A stretch of 64,000 nucleotides of DNA from Ktedonobacter racemifer DSM 44963 (GTDB lineage Bacteria > Chloroflexota > Ktedonobacteria > Ktedonobacterales > Ktedonobacteraceae), in the NCBI RefSeq assembly GCF_000178855.1, contig NZ_ADVG01000001.1:2455481-2519480 (forward strand), read 5' to 3'. The notes beneath the pieces are model-generated. The model worked only from the letters and a program-made list of their open reading frames with translations. It was not told where the DNA came from and made no database searches. Below are positions 25,936 to 35,110 of the stretch, piece after piece (the first letter of the stretch is position 1; the number at the start of each line of letters is the position of its first letter). The translations under genes and the position numbers were made by a program.

Positions 25936-28900
25936 ATGGAACCAAAGACATCTTTTTGGGATAAATTTACAAGTGAGGGGCGTCTCAAGAAGCAATGGGA
26001 GCAGGCGCTAGCGGAACCTGATCCTTCGGTCGCTCTGGTGCTTTTGCGCAAAGTACGAAAACAAATGCATCACTCGCCAACTAAATCCATCCATTTATGG
26101 CTTCCCTTCCTAGAAACGCTTCTTGATCAGAGCCGCCTGCCTCACTTAAGCGAGGATGACCTGGCAGCGGTAGAAGATATGGGCAATATGCTTGTCACAA
26201 GCAGCCCTGAAGAGCTCAATGGAGTACGCCCCGCCGATATATGGTTACGAGTTGCCCGGGCCTACGAAGCACGTAACCAACCCGTTCAGGCGTGTAAGCT
26301 GTTTGCTCTCACATATCGCAACCCTTCTACCAGCCGTGAGGAGAGAGTTTACTGTGCTCATGCATTAGCTCGAAACGAGGTGCTTGCGGATGATGTCCTC
26401 GACATATACATAGACCATATTCAATCAACACCCCAGGTGTATGCTGAATCGACCATCTTAGCGTTATTTACCCGTTTGTGTAATCTCGACTTTTCTGTGG
26501 AACATACCCAGCTCAAACGCATATTTCAAATCACAGAGCGCCTGGTCCCCCTTCATATTTTAGTTCCTCACATGCGTACTACCCAAGGGCTCTACAGTTT
26601 ACTCATTGAGGATTCACCCGCTGAAGCGAGTACGTATTTTAGCAGTGCCCTGGTTGCAGACCCTAACGATAGGACCGCCCGTATTGGGCAGCTGGCTTCC
26701 TGGATCCAACTTGGCAGATGTGGCGAGGTGAAGGATCATTTCCCAAACTCGGAGTATATGCAAGACCCCGTGATCGCGGGGCTATTTCAGCTATGCACAA
26801 TCATTGAATGGCTCGACACAAGCGTTCTCCCTGGCCCGTTGCCATGCTCTGTTGAAGACGTTGCTCGTCTCAAAGAGCTACATTTACACATCTATGTCGG
26901 CGATATAGTTGAGGCAACCCTTGGACGCATATGCTTGCTGAACGGCGATATCCAGCAAGCGGCTCATCTGCTTTCACCCCTTGCCGAAAAGTATCCAGAA
27001 TATCCTCAATGGGGCTACTATGCGGCCTGGGCAGAAATCCTCTCCGGCAATCGCGAGAGCGCGGTACGTTGCCTTCGGGCACTTGCGAACTGGTCAGGGC
27101 GCTGGACAGTCGCCTGCCTGCTCCTGGAGATAGATCCCGCCCTGGAGCAACAACAACAGATGCAGGAACTTCTCACAGAAATGAAGAGAAATCCTGAACA
27201 GCATTCGCGTGCACATATTATAGAGATACGCCTCGCCTTAGCAAGGGAAGGCTTTTCCGGTACCCACCTGAGGGAGGTAGAAACAACATTCCTCGTTGAG
27301 GAGATAGAGGTGCTACGCACAAGGTTGGCCTGCTCAGTACGTAGCGGGGAGCAGGAGGTAACGAATCGATTGATTGCACACCCCCTCTTCGCGCGCTTGC
27401 CTCTTGCCGATCAGTTCTTCTGGCGGGGAGTACAGGCGTTACGCTGGCAGGACCAGGCTCAGGGGATCACTCTCCTGGAAAAAGCAGCCCTGACGCTCTC
27501 TCACCATCAAGCACGGCTTCTCCTGGCAGTTCTTTTTTTGCGCGAGGGCAAACTCAATACGGGAAAGCGCCACCTGAATGAGGTCTTTCCCGGGCGGCGC
27601 GATAGCAAAATACGCTTGCTTCAGGCATATGTGGAGGGACGCGAGGGACAGCTGGATAGAGCTATCGAGCGCAATGAACGTCTGGCTGAAGAGGGTCTGG
27701 CTAAAGCCTACTACGTTCTAGGCCATCTCTATTTGTACAAAACCACACAAAGTGTCCTACCACAGGAACAGCTTCAAAGATACCGTACCCAGGCAGCGAT
27801 GGCATGGCGGAAAGCGTTAGATCAAGATAGACAAACACTACCAGGTAATAGTGAAGTACTTTCATGGTGCGCTCATTTTATTGCCTTCTCTGAGCAGCGG
27901 GCTGAAACCTACCCAAAGCTCTGGCACGCCTACCGAGCACTGACACCTGCACAGCGAGAACCATGGCTCATGTGGTATGTAGCATTGGGTCTTCTATGGT
28001 ATGGAAGCGTCCATGACGTCGCTAGTGCTGTTACGGAACTGCAAACAGTACTGGAGGCTGTGGAGCACTTAGAGCCAGTAGCTCTCTGCGAACTCGCTCA
28101 AGCAATTGCCCATATGGTTAGCGAGGGAAAGCAAAGAGAACAGGCACGTATATTGCTTCCATTCCTGGAGCAACTAGCGGCACAGAGCAGGAAGCACCCG
28201 AAAATTCGGATCGCATGCCAGATAGGAGTGGCGGCAGCGCTACACATTCTCTATGTGAATGCCGATGGGCAACAGTGCCGGGCACTACGACAGGATGTGG
28301 CTCAGCGCATACTGCAAGATCCAGACAACAGGCAATTGCAGATCTTGCTTGCCTTTATCTACAGCCACAACAGCCAACGCGAGGAAGCCAGCACCATTCT
28401 GCGTACAATCGTACCCAATGACACCTGGCTCGGTCGCGTTTGCTCCATACTGGCTGACCTCTTACATGGACGCATTAACCCATCTCACGACGTCTCACCC
28501 GGAGAAACCTCACCGGAACGAGCACTGCTTAGTAAAAGCCTGAGTATGGTGCTGGCTTTCAACAGCGGGAAGGCAGAACAGGGCTACGAAGAGCTTCTCC
28601 GCCAGCAGACACGAAAGAGCCTGGCCCCCTTTTATATAGAGCGCGTTCTTCCTTTATTGACCATCTATGCGCTCAATAAAGGCAGCGTTCCCGCCTTCAT
28701 TCCCAAAATTCTTACCGATCTATCACACTCAAGACATTCGCGCGAACAGGCAGCCTCGCTGGCGCGAGTTGCGGCAGTACTTGGTGAAACAGCATCAGCC
28801 TCTCGTCTATGGGAACAGGCACTACGCGACGCAGATGATAACCAACAAACAGCTAGCTGGCAGCAAGAGTACTTTCGCTTCTTAAGCAACCATGCCGTTA

Positions 28901-30864
28901 CAGCGCTCGCTGAAGGGGAATATCTTGAAGCTTCCAGGCATCTACGGCAAGCTGCCCATTGGGCAGGAGCAGAGCCGAATGGGGCCAAAACGAAACAGAT
29001 GTTACTGGAGCGAGCACGCAAAATCGAATTACAGGCCGCAACCATGCGCTTGCTTGCGTACCTTTTTCCGGGCTTCGATGATGTAGAGGTTGTACCGGGG
29101 CGATACCACGCTATAGGCCTGGTCATTGGGCAGCATCCCCAACTTGCCACGGCACTTGTGAACGATGATCACGAACAGATAAAGCACGAATGGGGCCTGG
29201 CACTGCAAGAGCATCAGGCGGAAGTGCCTTTTATGCACCTCATCAGCGTTCTCTATAGAGAAGTGGCCCTGGCAAAGCTTGCCAGACAGGAGGACGCAGA
29301 AAGGGACTGGGAGGTAAGCACGGCTCTCTGGGTCCTGCTGCTAAGTTCAGAAACCTTCTGGTACTACTTTGCGTTGATGCGGGGAATAAATGAACAGGGA
29401 GGGCGTTCTACCCTGGACCCATTCCAACAGGAGGAGGTGTGGCATGATGCACTCGATACCATCCTCACTTTTCACAGCACAAGCGGGAAGAAGGATTTCG
29501 CGACCGGAAACTACCAGCGGGCACGAACCCACTCGCGTTGCCTTGACCTCTGCCGGTCGGGAGAACAACAGTTATGCTCTTCCCTCAGTACATATGGGCT
29601 TCCTTATGCGATAGATATCGATAATCGCAGAATACGGTACGTTAGCAGTCAGGCAAGCAAGTTACTCAATGAATGGGGAGCATCGCTGCTGATGGACGCA
29701 GAGAAGGCTCTCCAGAACGCCGAGGAGATTAAAAGCCTTCCCTCAGGTATCCGCCAAAACTACCCGGGAGGCATTGATCTGCTTGAACCTTTTATCTTGC
29801 TTGATGTTCCCATTACGCGCGTCCTGGTAACATGCCTCGATTGGTACAACGATTGGAGTTACGATCTGTATCTCAACATGGGCAAACAAGAAATGCAGCG
29901 AATCGTGATGCGGGCCAGCGCGATAGCAGACCGTTTGCTTCCTCTCTGCGAAAAGAAAAATACCTATGCGCCCGAGAACCAGGCGCTCGCGAGACACTTG
30001 AACTACCGCGGCTACGTGCGCGATAATTCTCTGCTTGCCATACGAGATTACGAAGCCTCACTATCCTGGAGCCCGGGTTACACCAATTCAGAGGAAATGC
30101 TGGAAGATGCACACGTTCAGGCGCTTATACAGCTCAAACGGGATCTGCATACTTACGCAGAAAAGGGGGAGTTTGAACGAGCGTACCAGGCTATTGACGA
30201 GGCGGAACCGCTTATACAGAGTCCATCGGGGCTCCAGGCAGAACGCGCCACAATTTGTCTCCGCCATGGACGCTGGCTTGCCTCAGAGGGGCGTTACACA
30301 GAGGCCCTAAGCCGTGGGAAGCAAGCTGCTATCCTCAATCCTCAGAACCCCGCTACGCAGCAACTCATCCAGGAGATGGAAGAGCTTGTACCCGAAGAGG
30401 ACAATGCGCGTCTCCTCAAGGAGGCAGAGGAGGCACTGGCCAAGAATTTCTTTGATCAGGCCCTTCAGAATATAGCGCGAGTGCCCTCAACATCGCGCCT
30501 GAGTAGAAGGGCGCGTCAACTCCACATAACTGCATATTATCAGCATGGTATCACTTGCACCAATCTGGGTCAGCTTGAGAAGGCGGAGAAATACTTGAGA
30601 CAAGCCCTGGAGTTGGATACAGAGCACGAAAACAACAAGATGATCACACAACAGCTTTCTACGGTCCTGACGCAGATGGCACTCAAGCATGTAGAAGAGG
30701 GGAAAAATACCTCTACAGAAAATCACCTGGCCAGGGCAATGCTCATTTTCGCAAGGGGCCTTTTAGAAGAAGCGCTGGAGTTTAATAGTGCGAATAACCT
30801 GGCAAAGACACAGCTTGATCAGTTAAATAAACATCTTTCATCTGAGAGAGAGACCAAAAAATGA
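25936..30864 (+). CDS. Giant TPR-type scaffold protein, first gene of the Hsp70 operon
   Basis: 1642 aa, helical throughout, no signal peptide or membrane helix, probably cytoplasmic. Degenerate TPR-like helix pairs run along the length, e.g. YCAHALARNEVLADDVLDIY near 135, LLAVLFLREGKLNTGKRHLN near 535 and YQHGITCTNLGQLEKAEKYL near 1540; the last is a canonical TPR. The N-terminus (SFWDKFTSEGRLKKQWEQAL) is charged and ordinary. The stop overlaps the next ATG (ATGA, 30861-30864), so it is translationally coupled to the J-like gene. Inference: a large client- or partner-binding platform for the Hsp70. I do not recognise a named family. Confidence 0.85.
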   Translation: MEPKTSFWDKFTSEGRLKKQWEQALAEPDPSVALVLLRKVRKQMHHSPTKSIHLWLPFLETLLDQSRLPHLSEDDLAAVEDMGNMLVTSSPEELNGVRPADIWLRVARAYEARNQPVQACKLFALTYRNPSTSREERVYCAHALARNEVLADDVLDIYIDHIQSTPQVYAESTILALFTRLCNLDFSVEHTQLKRIFQITERLVPLHILVPHMRTTQGLYSLLIEDSPAEASTYFSSALVADPNDRTARIGQLASWIQLGRCGEVKDHFPNSEYMQDPVIAGLFQLCTIIEWLDTSVLPGPLPCSVEDVARLKELHLHIYVGDIVEATLGRICLLNGDIQQAAHLLSPLAEKYPEYPQWGYYAAWAEILSGNRESAVRCLRALANWSGRWTVACLLLEIDPALEQQQQMQELLTEMKRNPEQHSRAHIIEIRLALAREGFSGTHLREVETTFLVEEIEVLRTRLACSVRSGEQEVTNRLIAHPLFARLPLADQFFWRGVQALRWQDQAQGITLLEKAALTLSHHQARLLLAVLFLREGKLNTGKRHLNEVFPGRRDSKIRLLQAYVEGREGQLDRAIERNERLAEEGLAKAYYVLGHLYLYKTTQSVLPQEQLQRYRTQAAMAWRKALDQDRQTLPGNSEVLSWCAHFIAFSEQRAETYPKLWHAYRALTPAQREPWLMWYVALGLLWYGSVHDVASAVTELQTVLEAVEHLEPVALCELAQAIAHMVSEGKQREQARILLPFLEQLAAQSRKHPKIRIACQIGVAAALHILYVNADGQQCRALRQDVAQRILQDPDNRQLQILLAFIYSHNSQREEASTILRTIVPNDTWLGRVCSILADLLHGRINPSHDVSPGETSPERALLSKSLSMVLAFNSGKAEQGYEELLRQQTRKSLAPFYIERVLPLLTIYALNKGSVPAFIPKILTDLSHSRHSREQAASLARVAAVLGETASASRLWEQALRDADDNQQTASWQQEYFRFLSNHAVTALAEGEYLEASRHLRQAAHWAGAEPNGAKTKQMLLERARKIELQAATMRLLAYLFPGFDDVEVVPGRYHAIGLVIGQHPQLATALVNDDHEQIKHEWGLALQEHQAEVPFMHLISVLYREVALAKLARQEDAERDWEVSTALWVLLLSSETFWYYFALMRGINEQGGRSTLDPFQQEEVWHDALDTILTFHSTSGKKDFATGNYQRARTHSRCLDLCRSGEQQLCSSLSTYGLPYAIDIDNRRIRYVSSQASKLLNEWGASLLMDAEKALQNAEEIKSLPSGIRQNYPGGIDLLEPFILLDVPITRVLVTCLDWYNDWSYDLYLNMGKQEMQRIVMRASAIADRLLPLCEKKNTYAPENQALARHLNYRGYVRDNSLLAIRDYEASLSWSPGYTNSEEMLEDAHVQALIQLKRDLHTYAEKGEFERAYQAIDEAEPLIQSPSGLQAERATICLRHGRWLASEGRYTEALSRGKQAAILNPQNPATQQLIQEMEELVPEEDNARLLKEAEEALAKNFFDQALQNIARVPSTSRLSRRARQLHITAYYQHGITCTNLGQLEKAEKYLRQALELDTEHENNKMITQQLSTVLTQMALKHVEEGKNTSTENHLARAMLIFARGLLEEALEFNSANNLAKTQLDQLNKHLSSERETKK

Positions 30865-31316
30865 TCACACCTGAGAAACCAAATCCTTTTCATATCCTTC
30901 GGCTGTCAACGCGGGCAACCCTGGCGGAGATCGTCGCTCGTGGAGAGGAACTGTACCAACTTGCTGAATCAAAAGAAGAGGAGATGCTCTTCCGCTGGGC
31001 AACTGAACAATTAAAGACCAATGTACGTACTCGCCTGGCATACGAGCTATTTGAGTTCCCTGAGGCGCAGTATGAAGACGAAGAGTGGGAGGCTTTTATA
31101 CGTAGGCATCGAAGAAAGCCCGTGACCCTGGCAACGTTAGCGCAGGGGACCCCCCCTCTGAGCGTAGAAGATGTGAATACGGCGGAACTGCTTCAACAGC
31201 TTTTGGAGAGCGAAATAACCATAGCGGAAGCCGATCTGGAACCCGTGCTTCATAGCACACCATTTGTGCCCAGATATACATTGCCGTTGGAGGAATGGGA
31301 TGTCATCTGCGGGTAA
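30861..31316 (+). CDS. J-domain-like small protein without HPD
   Basis: 151 aa. The first 80 residues have the layout seen in divergent DnaJ-like proteins: NPFHILRLSTRATLAEIVAR, a long helix, then LKTNVRTRLAYELFEFPEAQ. The HPD tripeptide needed to stimulate Hsp70 is absent. The C-terminal half is acidic (LLQQLLESEITIAEADLEPV). It starts inside the stop of the TPR gene and overlaps the next gene by 17 bp. Inference: a non-canonical co-chaperone or Hsp70 adaptor. The J-like assignment rests on context plus pattern. Confidence 0.65.
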   Translation: MITPEKPNPFHILRLSTRATLAEIVARGEELYQLAESKEEEMLFRWATEQLKTNVRTRLAYELFEFPEAQYEDEEWEAFIRRHRRKPVTLATLAQGTPPLSVEDVNTAELLQQLLESEITIAEADLEPVLHSTPFVPRYTLPLEEWDVICG

Positions 31317-31941
31317 CTTACCTGATTGGAGCATTTTTAAAGAGCGTGAGGCGCTCCCTCTGGAACACGAGTTGCTTTCACCAGCTGCAGAGGTAGCGGC
31401 CTTACTACGTGTCCATTATGCCTCCCTCGCCGAGGGTCGCCAGGCCCAGACAGAAGCATTTCAGACCGGTTTTGCGGCCCTGGCGGAACAGGCTGTACTG
31501 GTGGCTCAGCTAGAAATGCTTTTGCAGCGCTCTTCATCGTCTTTTGTCAGCCCAGACCCGGGCAGTCGTCTACAAGGGAGGCAGGAGACATTGCCACGCC
31601 TCTATAAGTCTCTCTGCATCATCAAAGATCAGATGCTTGAAACCCTGACATCTGCTGGTATTGAGATAGAATTTCCGCTCGGCAAATCATATGAAGAGGT
31701 CGCCGATTTTGTGGAAATTGAGCACTGGCGACACCAGCAACATCTGACTGAAGAGATGGTCATAGACGTCTATGAACCCATCATACGCATGCGCCAGGCT
31801 CACCAAGGCCCCGCACTGGTTCGAGCCGGACGGGTCGTGATGGGGGCACCACTTGAGTCCGAGCCAAGAGATGGCAATCATCATGCAGTCGCACGTTCAT
31901 ACGAGGAGCATAAAGAGAATGGCCAGGCAACAAATCAGTAA
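31300..31941 (+). CDS. GrpE-like nucleotide exchange factor
   Basis: 213 aa from ATG 31300, six nt after GGAGG. A long helix in the first half (ALLRVHYASLAEGRQAQTEA... QAVLVAQLEMLLQ) is followed by the GrpE-type end: IKDQMLETLTSAGIEIEFPL, GKSYEEVADFVEIEH, then EEMVIDVYEPIIRMRQAHQG and LVRAGRVVMGAP. Known: GrpE opens the Hsp70 nucleotide cleft to release ADP. The gene overlaps the J-like gene by 17 bp and the Hsp70 gene by 23 bp, so the three are coupled. Sequence similarity is clearest in the C-terminal beta part. Confidence 0.72.
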   Translation: MSSAGNLPDWSIFKEREALPLEHELLSPAAEVAALLRVHYASLAEGRQAQTEAFQTGFAALAEQAVLVAQLEMLLQRSSSSFVSPDPGSRLQGRQETLPRLYKSLCIIKDQMLETLTSAGIEIEFPLGKSYEEVADFVEIEHWRHQQHLTEEMVIDVYEPIIRMRQAHQGPALVRAGRVVMGAPLESEPRDGNHHAVARSYEEHKENGQATNQ

Positions 31942-34546
31942 AGCGATCGGTATCGACCTGGGCACCACCAATAGCGCGGTCGCCATAATGAACCCCACTG
32001 ATACAGATATAGTGTTGCATAAAGATCCTAAAACAAAGCGAGAGACCACGCCAAGTTGTGTCTGGAAGGATCCCCGGAGCCTACAAAAAATTGTTGGCGC
32101 CAAAGCTTTTCAGCGCATCGGGACGACGCCTGAACCCATTAGATCGGTCAAACGCGTCATGGGCAAACAAACATCGGTACGCCTGGGGGATGAACAACTG
32201 ACACCGGAGCAGGTATCTTCGCTGATACTACGCGAAATGAAACAGCAAATTGAAGAAGATGTCGCGCGTTTTTCCAGTGAGAGCGCAGAATGGATCGTTG
32301 ATCGCGCTATTGTGACTGTGCCCGCCTATTTTGACCAGCCTCAGATAGAGGCAACACGCAAGGCCGCTGAGATGGCTGGATTTCAAGTGTTGGAGTTATT
32401 GCATGAGCCAACCGCTGCCGCAAGCTACTACTGCTGGCAAAACCAGGTACAGAATGGAATCTTCCTGGTCTACGATTTTGGTGGAGGTACCTTTGACGTC
32501 TCCATCCTGCGTAGTATTGAGGGAGCATTTGAGGTTCTAGGTATTAGTGGAAACAACCGGCTGGGTGGTGATGACATTGATAGTATACTGGCCGAAGAAC
32601 TGCGTCAACGCCTAGTAAGTGAAGAGTATGCTCTCGACCTGGACATAAAAAATGACCCTGAGGATCGCCACCGCTTTGAAAAGCTCAGACTCCTGGCTGA
32701 GGGCGTGAAGAAGGCGCTTTCTACATCAGATGAGTTCATATTACGCAGTCAGTCAAGTCTCTATGATAAGCAGGGACAGCCCGTCAACATTGATATCCCA
32801 TTTGAGCGCGACGAAATCGAGGCACTCATGCGGCCCCTTATCGCAAGAACCATCCCCTATTGCTACCAGGCCCTGGAGCTCGCGCAGAAAAAGGCCGGTA
32901 TTACCCTGGCCGATATCGATGCCATCATTCTCGCAGGCGGAACGACACATATTCCGTTGGTACGAGAGCTCGTGCGCCAGACATTTTGTGCTGATCCAAC
33001 GGCCTCTGAACCCCGAGCAAAATGTACTGAGCCTGTTTATAAGAAGGTCGACACTATTGTAGCTTTAGGAGCCGCGATTCGCGCCTCTGCCACCGGCGGA
33101 GTAATCAACTATGATGCACAGCGCTCCGTACGTGTACTCTTCCGTGGGATTAGCGTCACCGCCGCCAGACAAGTCACCATTGGAGGGCGAGTTGAGGCGC
33201 TTGCCCCTGACCTCGATCTTACCGATGGATACATCCGGCTCACCATTCCAGATCTAGGCTTTGAGGATGAGCAAGCGTTGAAAAGAGGCGATTCTTTCGG
33301 CTTTACACGTGTCCCGTTACAAACTTCAGCCGAGAATCTACTCACGTTTGAGATTTTTAGCGGTAGCGATACCCTGATCGCGACCGTGAATCACTCCATA
33401 AGCCAGAGCAAGGATGCGTTACGCCCAACCGGTGGTTCTAGTGGAACCGCCTTGCTCTCCAAAGCTCTCTCTCTAGAAGTCAGCCGCGATGGCAAACCAT
33501 ATAGGAAGGAACTCATCAAGGCGCTGAGCACCTTACCTGCCAGCCAAGATGACGTCTTTTATCACCCCGGCAATACGCAGCGACTCCGCTTACCTTTATA
33601 CCAACAGAAGAAAATGGTCAAAGAAATTGTCATTGAGGACCTTCCCACTCTGGCGAAAGGAACCCCCGTTCACTTTACGCTTCACGTCGACGAACTGGCA
33701 GGCATAACTGTCAAAGGCACAATTGGCAAGAAAACCTTTGAGACGCAGATCGAGCCTCCACCAGAGCGAAAGCCGCCGACTGCCACTGAAGTAGAGGCTC
33801 TCGATGAGTCATTTCAAAAATTGACAACAACACTGCACACTCAGAAGAAGAGCCGTGTTGAAGAACAATATAAAAAGGCAAGAGAGAGCTACGAGGCCGC
33901 TGTTGAGAAAGAGGAGCCTGAACAGGCCGTTCATGATTTTGAGGAGTTGGAGGAGCTAGTTGCAAGCATTGCTCCCACTCAGAGCTCAATTGAACCTCCA
34001 CGAGACGTGTTTGAGAAGGTTGTGGGGGAGTGTCTCAATCTCAAAAATTTTGTTGAAGCACTATCTACCTATTCAGGAATTACCCAGCAAGGCTATAATA
34101 GCCGAGAAATCAGCAAGGCAATCGAGACCCAACAAATACAAGGCGATCAGGCATTCCAAGCTGGAGACCAGACCAGATATACAAATGCACTTGTTGCGCT
34201 CTATGCCTTGCGTGATCATCTAGCGCTTTTGTATGCCAAGGCTGTGAAAAGTGAAAATACTCTCTCAGAATCTGAAAAGGCGGCAAGCTATATCCATAGC
34301 ATCCTTGTGGAGGCGACAGAAATTGATCAAATTGCCACTGGGAGGAAACGGAAAGATTTTCAGAACGAAATCATCCTCATCAAGAATCAACTCAATGCGG
34401 CAGCACGGGATATCCAGACCAATCCTCTGTTGGTACAGCATCGGGCCAATCAAGCCTGGGTACGTCTCCAACAGATAAAGAACGTTTTGGTCAACTCCCA
34501 AGAAGATGGAGACGATGGCAAGTTGGTAGAGGACCATACCTCCTAG
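31919..34546 (+). CDS. Hsp70-family chaperone (DnaK-like)
   Basis: 875 aa from ATG 31919 with GAGGAG 10 nt upstream. Upstream in-frame starts lie inside the GrpE-like gene and lack a site. The ATPase domain is intact: IGIDLGTTNSAVAI (residues ~10-23), VYDFGGGTFDVSIL (~185), AIILAGGTTHIPLV (~340). The substrate domain region (~400-640) is diverged, and the C-terminal ~235 residues form helices ending EDGDDGKLVEDHTS rather than EEVD-like DnaK tails. It is longer than DnaK (~610-640). With its own J-like and GrpE-like genes it is a dedicated second Hsp70 machine. Confidence 0.9.
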   Translation: MARQQISKAIGIDLGTTNSAVAIMNPTDTDIVLHKDPKTKRETTPSCVWKDPRSLQKIVGAKAFQRIGTTPEPIRSVKRVMGKQTSVRLGDEQLTPEQVSSLILREMKQQIEEDVARFSSESAEWIVDRAIVTVPAYFDQPQIEATRKAAEMAGFQVLELLHEPTAAASYYCWQNQVQNGIFLVYDFGGGTFDVSILRSIEGAFEVLGISGNNRLGGDDIDSILAEELRQRLVSEEYALDLDIKNDPEDRHRFEKLRLLAEGVKKALSTSDEFILRSQSSLYDKQGQPVNIDIPFERDEIEALMRPLIARTIPYCYQALELAQKKAGITLADIDAIILAGGTTHIPLVRELVRQTFCADPTASEPRAKCTEPVYKKVDTIVALGAAIRASATGGVINYDAQRSVRVLFRGISVTAARQVTIGGRVEALAPDLDLTDGYIRLTIPDLGFEDEQALKRGDSFGFTRVPLQTSAENLLTFEIFSGSDTLIATVNHSISQSKDALRPTGGSSGTALLSKALSLEVSRDGKPYRKELIKALSTLPASQDDVFYHPGNTQRLRLPLYQQKKMVKEIVIEDLPTLAKGTPVHFTLHVDELAGITVKGTIGKKTFETQIEPPPERKPPTATEVEALDESFQKLTTTLHTQKKSRVEEQYKKARESYEAAVEKEEPEQAVHDFEELEELVASIAPTQSSIEPPRDVFEKVVGECLNLKNFVEALSTYSGITQQGYNSREISKAIETQQIQGDQAFQAGDQTRYTNALVALYALRDHLALLYAKAVKSENTLSESEKAASYIHSILVEATEIDQIATGRKRKDFQNEIILIKNQLNAAARDIQTNPLLVQHRANQAWVRLQQIKNVLVNSQEDGDDGKLVEDHTS

Positions 34547-34598
34547 TATGGAGCATTCTCCAATCAATAAACACAATGCCACACAGGAGAGTTGCGAA

Positions 34599-35093
34599 AT
34601 GAAAGTATCATGCCCCGAAAGTAGCTGCCAGGCCGAGAATGATGCACGCGCACAAGAATGCAGGCGTTGTGGAACACCGCTGCAAAGCTATGTACGGTTG
34701 CTTCAATATCCAGCGCAGCTCTTTAATGCTGGACTCCTCAAGGCGCGTAATGGTTCTTTTGAGCAGGCACGCGATCTCTTTGCGGCGGTGGTGTACTGGT
34801 GCCCGAAGGATATCGAGGCCCGTAATGCCCTGGCGCTGGCGTGTTTCGAATTACATGATTTGATGGAGGCCCAGCACCAATGGAAACAAGTGCTAGCCCA
34901 GTCACCAACCAATGTGCTTGCCCTACAAGGGATAAAGTACATTGAGGCGGAGCATCCATGGGATGATGTGCTCCCTGGGAGCACATCATCTCCCCCCCCC
35001 TCTGTTGCTACGCAGATGCCAGTCCCAAGATCCGGCAAGAAGGGCCTCTTTCACAAAAGGAAGAGTCCACAGAGAAGAGATCGTAGGGGATGA
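34599..35093 (+). CDS. Zinc-ribbon / TPR protein, last gene of the Hsp70 operon
   Basis: 164 aa from ATG 34599, nine nt after AGGAG. N-terminal zinc ribbon CPESSCQAENDARAQECRRC (residues ~4-23). Then a TPR-like pair: FNAGLLKARNGSFEQARDLF and ARNALALACFELHDLMEAQH. A proline/serine linker and a very basic tail (GKKGLFHKRKSPQRRDRRG) follow. It lies 52 bp after the Hsp70 stop on the same strand and ends 17 bp from the convergent kinase gene. Inference: a small accessory or client-recognition subunit. Its basic tail could touch nucleic acid or membrane. Confidence 0.75.
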   Translation: MKVSCPESSCQAENDARAQECRRCGTPLQSYVRLLQYPAQLFNAGLLKARNGSFEQARDLFAAVVYWCPKDIEARNALALACFELHDLMEAQHQWKQVLAQSPTNVLALQGIKYIEAEHPWDDVLPGSTSSPPPSVATQMPVPRSGKKGLFHKRKSPQRRDRRG

Positions 35094-35110
35094 ATCGGTC
35101 TCCAAGGGTA

